DNA from: an uncultured Schwartzia sp. | GTDB lineage: Bacteria; Bacillota; Negativicutes; Selenomonadales; Selenomonadaceae | Assembly (NCBI GenBank): GCA_905373705.1 | Contig: CAJPUA010000036.1 | Location: forward strand, 1 to 7,820 | Length of the DNA: 7,820 bases | Reading direction: 5' to 3' | In this document: positions 1 to 5,461 of the stretch, piece by piece | Numbering within the stretch: the stretch's first letter is position 1 | Layout: each line of letters starts with the position of its first letter | Translations under genes and position numbers: made by a program | The notes under the pieces: generated by a model | Database searches by the model: none | What the model was told of the DNA's origin: nothing | The model's input: only the letters and a program-made list of their open reading frames with translations

Positions 1-131
1 AGCGTATACCCGTTGAGATCCACCGTCACTGGCCCCGCCGGGGCTGCGGCGGACGCTGCCAACAGGGGACTGCTGCCCGACAGGACCTCGTCCCGCGTGA
101 GTTTCACGTTTTTCTTCAATGCACCAAAATC
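1..131 (-). repeat. Start of repeat unit 5 (type A), residues about 1771-1813
   Basis: The last 43 codons before the left edge read LTRDEV... and end in VTVDLNGYT. This matches the openings of units 1 (IDLNGY) and 3 (VDMNGYTL) and is in frame with the rest. It shows that the A-B alternation continues beyond the window and that the protein is substantially longer than 1,813 residues. Confidence 0.75.
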
Positions 132-3100
132 AACGTAATCATAGCTTCCTTGTCCCGTGACGGTGTCAAAGGCAATGGCGCCGCTCCGAGCGGCACTGGA
201 TGAAGTAAGCCCTTCAGCGATCTCCACCGTTCCCGTGAGGTTACGGGAAACTTCCGTCCCCTCCTTTTCCATGTAGTAGAGCTTATTCGCCAGTGCGTCG
301 AGGGTTTGGTTAATGAGATTTCTCTCCGCCGCGGTGGCGTTAGGAGAAACATTCAGCCCCGCCTGATTTGTCCGCAGGATGATTTTGCTGCCCTCCTCCG
401 CCCGGGTAATGGTGATAGCGCCCCCCTGCATCGTGGTGGGTGTGCCCGCCGCATGGGGGAAATAGAAGGTGCTGCTGCCGCTGTAATCGGCGATGGTCGT
501 ATTGGCGCTATTCGTCATGTCCACGGCGCTGCCCGAGACGCCCGTGAATTTCCGCAGCTTACTGGCTCCCTTGTTTTCCCAGAGAGCTGAGGCCCCAAGG
601 GTGAGTTCGGCGTCGCCAGTCCCGGTGACGGCGCCATGGTAAGCGCTCCCCGCGCCGGTGAGGCTGAGAGTGAAGGTGCCGGTGTTGTCGATGTCGCCGG
701 TGAGTTTGCTCTCTGCGCCTTGGTCGCTCAAGGTGAGCGTCCCCGCATTCTGAATTCCGCCGGTGATGTCGAAGCCGCCTTTAAGCGAGGTATTGGACCC
801 CGCCGCCGTGGTGATGACGTGGGCGCCCGTGGTGGTCATGACCGTCTTGCCGCCGCTCAGGTTGATGTCGCTGCCCGATCCTGCTTCCAGGGCCGCGCCA
901 GTGGCCGTTATGGTGAGGGTCTTACCGGCGATGATGGTGGCGTCGATCTTGTGCGCCCCCGAACCCTTAACGCCGTTTACACCCGTGATGGAAGTATCCT
1001 CCGAGAAGGTATACGCCTCATCTTCCAATACGCCGCCATTCACATAATCCGTGTCCGCCGCTTCATTGCCCGTCACGGGAGTCGTAAAGGCGGTGACGGT
1101 CTGATTGTATATACTGGGGGTATACTCGTAGCGCCCCTGCCCGGTACCATGGTCGAAGGTGACGTTCTCTAAGCGCAGACTGGCGCTCGAGGTGGTGAGC
1201 CCGTCAGCAATCATGACTTGGCCAGTGAGATGGTTCTCCCCGGATTTATAGGCAGTGTACCAGAGTTTGTTGGCCAAGGCGTTCAGCGTAGCGCTGACCA
1301 GATTCTTGGCTTTCTTGCCCGGCGCGGTGGGCGCGAGATCCGTCTTGTCGGTGACGAGAGTGATACCGCTTCCTGACGCGGCGCTGCCGATGATGGTATC
1401 GCCGCCGTGGATCGTCGGCATCTCTCCACTGATGGTGTGCCGATAAAAGACTTTGAGATGCCCGTCGTAGTTATCGATGGTGAGGGGCTTAGTATCGTTT
1501 TGGAAGATGGCTCCTTCGCTCCCTGCCGTACCGCCGGTGAGCTTTGTGACATGGCTCCCGTTCCATGTTCCCGGTACGGAAGAAAGCTGCTCGTTCGTCC
1601 ACGAGGCGCCGTTTTGCAGCCAAAGGTTGAAGTTCCCAGCCTTGAGCATTCCGTCTTCGTCGTAGAGGGCCGCGCCATGCCATGAGGAGTCATTCGTCGT
1701 CAAAGCGACGTTCAGCGTGCCGGCGTTGCTGCCGTCCGCCTTCCCTACAACATACACGTCGCCCTTGAGCGTCGTCTTCTTCGTGCCAGGCAGGCCGGTT
1801 TGCATATTGACGTTAATCGTCCCGGCATTTTGCTGGACGACACGGTATTGCTTGGATTTATCCGCATCGACGGCCGCCGAGAGCGTGCCGCTGTCGACAT
1901 GGATCGTTCCGCCGAGGCCGGTTCCCGTCTCATCGTAGATTTTAAGGACGCTGCCCTTCACATCCTGAATGTCGGTATCGCCCGTTACCGTGATCGAGGA
2001 GCCGCTGCCTTTGGCGTTCAGGGCCGATACGCCGCTCCCGTTGCCGGAAGCGTCTTCCTGCAGGGCGTGGATCGTGAGCGGTCCGTCGATCGTCACGCGC
2101 CCGCCGCTGCCTTCGGCTAAAATCCCCGTCACCGCATGTCCCGCAGAACGCACCTCATCAATGACCACCGGCCCTTTGCTCTTAAGCGAGGCATTCTCCC
2201 CGACATAGATGCCCTCCGCCGCCTTCGTTCCAGTCTGAATCGCCTTGAGGGTGAGCGTCTGTCCGGCATCATTTTTGATCTCCGCCGCGGCATTGGAACG
2301 CAGCATGACCGCACCGACCGCCTGATCGCTGCTCTCGGCCTTCACTTGGAGCGTGTAGCCATTCATGTCCACGATCATAGGATTCGTCTGGCTGTATGCC
2401 GAATCCCCGGCATAAAGGCCGGAAACACGGAAATGGCCGCTGCCGTCCGCGGCATTGGCTTCCGTCGCTGCCGCCGTAAAGTCCTTCGTCAGCGTCTTCG
2501 TCCGGCGAATCTCCGTCGAAGGAGCCGGCTCGGGCAACGGTGTGTAGGAATAATCCGCCTGCCCGCCATGGGCTGCATCGTAGTGGATCCCATCGCTCAT
2601 GGTAAAGGATCGGGCCGCCGCGGAGGTGGTAAGCCCCTCGCTCACCCGGACCGTCAATGTCAAATTACTGCCGTGCGCCGCCGCGTCTTCGTACCACAGC
2701 TTATTCGCTAACGCCTTAGCCACCGCTGCGGTGAGATTTTTTTCCACATTGGAAGCGCCCGCCGACCAATCCCAGTTCCCCTTGGCCGCGGTTTGAATCG
2801 TGATCTCGCTGCCTGCCGCCGCTTTTTTGACGTGAATCTCGGCCCCTTTCACGGCGACGGTCAGTCGATCGGTATCCTCGTCGCGGGTCGCGGCGTTGTC
2901 GTAGTAGAACCACGCCTTGCCGCTGAAGTTGTCGATATTGACTTTATCCGTATCCGCCGTTTTCGTCATATCGATGACATTGCGCTCGTTCACCGTCGAA
3001 GCCGATACTTGCTTTATGTGGCTGCTGCCCGTAACCTTCCAGAGAGAGCCGGTGTCAGCGAGGTTGAGGTTCAGGTTGGCGTTGTCCGCCGTCTTGCCTG

Positions 3101-5441
3101 TCCACGTGGCGTTATTTCCCAGCCACAAATTGACGGTGCCGTTGTTATTTTCCAGATAATCCCCGGTCCACGAAGAATCTTCCGTATTGAGGCCCAAATG
3201 GATGATGCCGTCGCCGCCCATACCATGCGTCCCCAAATTTCCCTCAATGACCGTCTTGTGGTCTTCACTTCGATTATCATACTCATTAAAATTGACGAAA
3301 ATCTTACCGATCTTGCCAAACTGATCCCCGGCCGCGTGCAAGGCAAACGATGCGCCGTTCACCGCTCGGATGCTGCCGCCCGCGATATCAATACTGCCCC
3401 CCGTACTGTTGACCGCTTCGCCGCACGTTGCGCCGTCGGCCTCGATATCCACCTGTCCCCTGATCCCGATCGCAGAAAGTACCCCTGCCCTGCCATTCAC
3501 CGCCTTAACCACCGCGCTGCCGGCGGCGCCGGCGGAGGTCGTGCTCTGCGATCGCAGCTTGATGACTTTCCCTTCCTTCGCATTCACCGAAATCCTGCCG
3601 TCGGCACTTGCCAAGAGAGCGGACGTCTTCCCGGTTCCTATGCTGTTGATCTCCAAATTGCCTGTCTGATTGATGCTCACACTTCTACCAACGGAAGCGA
3701 TCCCGGCCGCATTTCCCGTCGCATTCAAATCGACCTTAAGATCACACCCGCTCAGGAGGATATTAAGGGCGGCACCCGCATTGGAAACGGCGGCGTTGAC
3801 CTTGCTGCTCCCGTACGTTCCATCCGGAATCTCTTTACCGCTCGTGGTAATGGTTGTCTTTTCCTTCGTGAACACATATTTGCCATCCGACCGGCGGACA
3901 TTGTCGTCGATGTATTCCGTGTCGTCGGTACTGCTCGTGATCGGCGTCGTAAAGCTGTCTTTCGTCTGCTGCTTAGCCAGGTACGTCCCCTGCCCCGAGG
4001 GCTCGAAGGTGATATCGCCGCGCCATGTCGCGCTGCCGCCGATGAGGTTTTCCCCGATCATCATGGTCCCCTTGAGATGGCCGTTCGCGTAGTTCATATA
4101 AAAGAGCTTATTGGCCAGCCCTTTCAGAACTTCCGCGACATTGAGCTCGGTGATGCTACCCGTCTTAGTGATGCCGAGGACGACCTCCGAATTCGCCTCC
4201 GCTTCACGGATGGTCACCTTACCGCCCTTAATCCGCTTGGGATCCGTATCGTCACGGTCAAAGAGGAATACCGTATGCCCGCTGTATGTATCGATGGTAA
4301 TATCCTTTTCTCCTTGGTTCACGATCCCGGCCTCATCAAAGGAATCGCCGCCGGTGAGCTTCGTCAGGTGAGAGCCGGTAAAGGACGTATCGCCGGCCAG
4401 CGCCCCTGAACGAACGGTGTGTGTCCATGCCCCCCTCTTTAAGGTCAGGTTGACTGTGCTGTCATCAGACTTATTGACTGCGCCTGTAAACGAAAAGCCG
4501 CTGCGGAATATGGCGTCAATCGTCCCAGGCTCGTCGTTTCTGCCGGCTCTCATGTTGCCGTAGACGTTGACCCCATCGAGGGAGATTTCTCCCTTATCGG
4601 CGGCCACGGCATAATATTGTTTAGTATTGGTAGTGTCATCCTCCGCTGAAACATAGCCACCCTTCACGGAAAGTTTGCTGTCGGCGCCAGCCCGCGTCCG
4701 CAGCGCACTTCCCTTAACCCCCTCGATCCAGGCATCCTCTATTGTAATGGCACTTTCGTCCCCCCGTAAATAAACGCCGGATACCTCTTCCTCATCTCCT
4801 GCGGATTCGACGTTCATAATTTTGAGGTTTTTGAAATTCACCTGTGCCCGCTCGTCCGCGTACACACCGCGGGCCGCGCCTGTTCCATTATGCTTTATTG
4901 ATTCGATCGCTACCTCTTCCGCTTCAAAGTTGACCGTAGCGCTGCCAGTTTCCGGTCCGGCTGGTTTCTCCACGTGTATCCCGTCCACGTAAGACGCCGC
5001 GCCTTTCGCCTCAGCATCGATCCAAAGGCTGCCGCCCCCCGCGCTGTCCGTAATCGTCAGATGATTCTCCGGCCCGGCAAAAAGGGCTGCCACTGCTGTC
5101 GCCGGGCCGCCGGTATACTCAGACGTCACGCTCAAGTCCAGCTGATAGCCGTTTAAATCAATCGTAAAGTCTTGAAACGTATGTTTGTCCCCAACCTTAC
5201 CGATGTAATTTGTTAACGCCGTATACTTATACGGAGTTTTATGGATTCCCTCGTTCCATTGTGACCGCGTAATCGTCCGTTCCTCATCTTCCGCCAAGGC
5301 ATAGGTTCCCCCCGCCCCCTCGGCGGGCGTGAGCGGCGTATCTTTGGTATCAGCGCTCGCCGTGGAGCCGTACAGCAGTCCGCTCAATACTAAGGCGGTC
5401 AGCCGCAGATGGTGCTTCTTTCCGGAAAAATACTTTTTCAT
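1..5441 (-). CDS. Giant repeat-built beta-helical surface protein (autotransporter-like adhesin), 3' end outside window
   Basis: Predicted secreted, surface-displayed fibre, probably an adhesin or ligand-binding stalk; I cannot name its target. Translating the whole stretch gives 1,813 codons with no stop and no frameshift, open at the left edge. The ATG has a strong ribosome binding site. A signal peptide covers residues 1-30, ending Ala-Ser-Ala before Asp31. After a short linker come four repeat units plus the start of a fifth, low in Cys (only C566 and C673) and rich in Gly, Thr, Ser, Ala, Asn and Val, with Trp-containing rungs 20-27 residues apart as expected of a beta-solenoid. Recurrent motifs include NGY, SSW[TH]G, NLWL, GSH-x-TKLTGG and LANKL. 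There is no coiled coil, so it is not a YadA-type trimeric adhesin. The C-terminal anchor (type Va barrel, or SLH as an alternative) is not visible. It follows a TonB receptor by 20 bp, implying co-transcription. Confidence 0.9.
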   Translation of the reverse strand, partial: MKKYFSGKKHHLRLTALVLSGLLYGSTASADTKDTPLTPAEGAGGTYALAEDEERTITRSQWNEGIHKTPYKYTALTNYIGKVGDKHTFQDFTIDLNGYQLDLSVTSEYTGGPATAVAALFAGPENHLTITDSAGGGSLWIDAEAKGAASYVDGIHVEKPAGPETGSATVNFEAEEVAIESIKHNGTGAARGVYADERAQVNFKNLKIMNVESAGDEEEVSGVYLRGDESAITIEDAWIEGVKGSALRTRAGADSKLSVKGGYVSAEDDTTNTKQYYAVAADKGEISLDGVNVYGNMRAGRNDEPGTIDAIFRSGFSFTGAVNKSDDSTVNLTLKRGAWTHTVRSGALAGDTSFTGSHLTKLTGGDSFDEAGIVNQGEKDITIDTYSGHTVFLFDRDDTDPKRIKGGKVTIREAEANSEVVLGITKTGSITELNVAEVLKGLANKLFYMNYANGHLKGTMMIGENLIGGSATWRGDITFEPSGQGTYLAKQQTKDSFTTPITSSTDDTEYIDDNVRRSDGKYVFTKEKTTITTSGKEIPDGTYGSSKVNAAVSNAGAALNILLSGCDLKVDLNATGNAAGIASVGRSVSINQTGNLEINSIGTGKTSALLASADGRISVNAKEGKVIKLRSQSTTSAGAAGSAVVKAVNGRAGVLSAIGIRGQVDIEADGATCGEAVNSTGGSIDIAGGSIRAVNGASFALHAAGDQFGKIGKIFVNFNEYDNRSEDHKTVIEGNLGTHGMGGDGIIHLGLNTEDSSWTGDYLENNNGTVNLWLGNNATWTGKTADNANLNLNLADTGSLWKVTGSSHIKQVSASTVNERNVIDMTKTADTDKVNIDNFSGKAWFYYDNAATRDEDTDRLTVAVKGAEIHVKKAAAGSEITIQTAAKGNWDWSAGASNVEKNLTAAVAKALANKLWYEDAAAHGSNLTLTVRVSEGLTTSAAARSFTMSDGIHYDAAHGGQADYSYTPLPEPAPSTEIRRTKTLTKDFTAAATEANAADGSGHFRVSGLYAGDSAYSQTNPMIVDMNGYTLQVKAESSDQAVGAVMLRSNAAAEIKNDAGQTLTLKAIQTGTKAAEGIYVGENASLKSKGPVVIDEVRSAGHAVTGILAEGSGGRVTIDGPLTIHALQEDASGNGSGVSALNAKGSGSSITVTGDTDIQDVKGSVLKIYDETGTGLGGTIHVDSGTLSAAVDADKSKQYRVVQQNAGTINVNMQTGLPGTKKTTLKGDVYVVGKADGSNAGTLNVALTTNDSSWHGAALYDEDGMLKAGNFNLWLQNGASWTNEQLSSVPGTWNGSHVTKLTGGTAGSEGAIFQNDTKPLTIDNYDGHLKVFYRHTISGEMPTIHGGDTIIGSAASGSGITLVTDKTDLAPTAPGKKAKNLVSATLNALANKLWYTAYKSGENHLTGQVMIADGLTTSSASLRLENVTFDHGTGQGRYEYTPSIYNQTVTAFTTPVTGNEAADTDYVNGGVLEDEAYTFSEDTSITGVNGVKGSGAHKIDATIIAGKTLTITATGAALEAGSGSDINLSGGKTVMTTTGAHVITTAAGSNTSLKGGFDITGGIQNAGTLTLSDQGAESKLTGDIDNTGTFTLSLTGAGSAYHGAVTGTGDAELTLGASALWENKGASKLRKFTGVSGSAVDMTNSANTTIADYSGSSTFYFPHAAGTPTTMQGGAITITRAEEGSKIILRTNQAGLNVSPNATAAERNLINQTLDALANKLYYMEKEGTEVSRNLTGTVEIAEGLTSSSAARSGAIAFDTVTGQGSYDYVDFGALKKNVKLTRDEVLSGSSPLLAASAAAPAGPVTVDLNGYT
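132..1115 (-). repeat. Repeat unit 4 (type B, shortened), residues about 1443-1770
   Basis: Fourth unit, opening like unit 2 with FTTPVT (1452-1457), DTDYVNGG and Y-T-F-S-E-D-T-S-I-T. It is about 140-150 residues shorter than the others, the loss falling in the middle ladder. The remaining ladder is built of G-[GD]-[FI]-D-I/x-N-[AT]-G-T-[LF]-T-L phrases (1555-1594), rather like generic autotransporter rungs. The end keeps AYHGA (1600-1604), LWENKGASKL (1620-1629), AVDMTNS (1639-1645), DYSGS (1652-1656), GGAITI (1673-1678), LANKLYY (1717-1723), IAEGLTSSSAA (1741-1751) and GQGSYDY. The S-K-L-R-K-F form replaces the GSH form, again pairing it with unit 2. Confidence 0.78.
1116..2537 (-). repeat. 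Repeat unit 3 (type A), residues about 969-1442
   Basis: Third unit, returning to the unit 1 pattern: RRTKTLTKDF, then VDMNGYTL (1024-1031). GIYV (1077-1080) and GILA (1106-1109) recall the GVY ladder of unit 1. Further along come INVNM (1209-1213), LKGDVYVVG (1225-1233), SSWHG (1252-1256), NLWLQNGASWTN (1272-1283), GSHVTKLTGG (1295-1304), DNYDGH (1323-1328), GGDTII (1346-1351), LANKLWY (1389-1395) and IADGLTTSSA (1411-1420), closing with GQGRYEY. At the DNA level the shared parts with unit 1 are diverged, with only short identical runs such as 14 nt within the KLTGG codons, so this is not a recent duplication. Confidence 0.8.
2538..3971 (-). repeat. Repeat unit 2 (type B), residues about 491-968
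   Basis: Second unit, with a different opening: FTTPIT (497-502), then DTEYIDDN and a Y-V-F-x-x-E-x-T-T-I-T segment, matching unit 4 rather than units 1 and 3. The middle (about 550-700) is a Gly/Ala/Ser-rich ladder of short V-x-I strands. It contains the only two cysteines seen in the protein, C566 and C673. The end carries SSWTG (756-760), NLWLGNNATWTG (771-782), a variant SSHIKQVS (806-813), VIDMT (822-826), NFSGK (838-842), LANKLWY (911-917) and SEGLTTSAAA (934-943). A Pro-rich stretch around 968-974 (P-L-P-E-P-A-P) marks the junction to unit 3. Confidence 0.8.
3972..5282 (-). repeat. Repeat unit 1 (type A), residues about 54-490
   Basis: First passenger unit. It opens with RTITRSQW and the IDLNGY motif (94-99). 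A ladder follows with similar phrases about 30-38 residues apart: GIHV (154), GVYA (192) and GVYL (222), each followed by a short beta-like stretch of alternating residues, as in a beta-helix. Later come FTGA (318-321), AWT (338-340), GSHLTKLTGG (356-365), TYSGH (385-389), GGKVTI (406-411), the LANKL module (442-446) and a GQGTYL close (484-488, Gly at 483 region). Units 3 and 5 share the N-G-Y opening, and unit 3 shares the GSH-x-TKLTGG form. Unit boundaries are my estimates from motif positions and are good to about 20 residues. Confidence 0.8.
5352..5441 (-). other. Sec signal peptide of the large surface protein
   Basis: Residues 1-30 have a Lys/His/Arg-rich n-region (MKKYFSGKKHHLR), a hydrophobic core (LTALVLSGLLYGS) and an Ala-Ser-Ala motif at 28-30 suited to signal peptidase I cleavage before Asp31. 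No lipobox Cys is present, so this is not a lipoprotein. The n-region is of ordinary length, without the extended ESPR region found in some large proteobacterial autotransporters. It directs Sec export to the periplasm; outer-membrane translocation must rely on a domain beyond the window. Confidence 0.9.
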
Positions 5442-5450
5442 CGTCCCTAT

Positions 5451-5459
5451 CTCCCCTTT
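5451..5459 (-). promoter_or_regulatory. Ribosome binding site of the large surface protein
   Basis: On the minus strand this reads AAAGGGGAG, with 9 nt between the GGGGAG core and the ATG at 5441. It is a strong Shine-Dalgarno match and fixes the start of the large protein. It lies wholly within the 20-bp gap after the receptor's TGA, so the second gene has its own efficient initiation signal although no promoter fits between the genes. Confidence 0.85.
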
Positions 5460-5461
5460 CT

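Noticed and set aside
2793..4409. A 538-codon open frame on the plus strand, antisense to units 1-2 of the surface protein
   Set aside because: It is a composition shadow. The opposite strand reads through a coherent repeat protein with motifs recurring in the other units, whereas this frame is rich in Arg and Ile, has no recognisable domain and has no convincing ribosome binding site.
5308..5319. G-tracts in the coding strand (G6 and G5 just after the signal peptide; other G6 tracts at 5035-5040, 4430-4435 and 421-426) as phase-variation switches
   Set aside because: Tracts of six are shorter than those usually shown to slip at high rate, and all are in frame here. In a GC-rich, Gly-rich gene they are expected by codon use.
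1..5441. Trimeric (YadA-like) autotransporter or phage tail-spike
   Set aside because: There is no heptad coiled coil, no YadA head motif series and no phage genes nearby. The signal peptide and Trp/Gly rungs fit a monomeric beta-helical passenger better.
5442..5461. Terminator or promoter between the two genes
   Set aside because: The 20-bp gap contains no inverted repeat or T-run and is too short for a promoter; it holds only the ribosome binding site.
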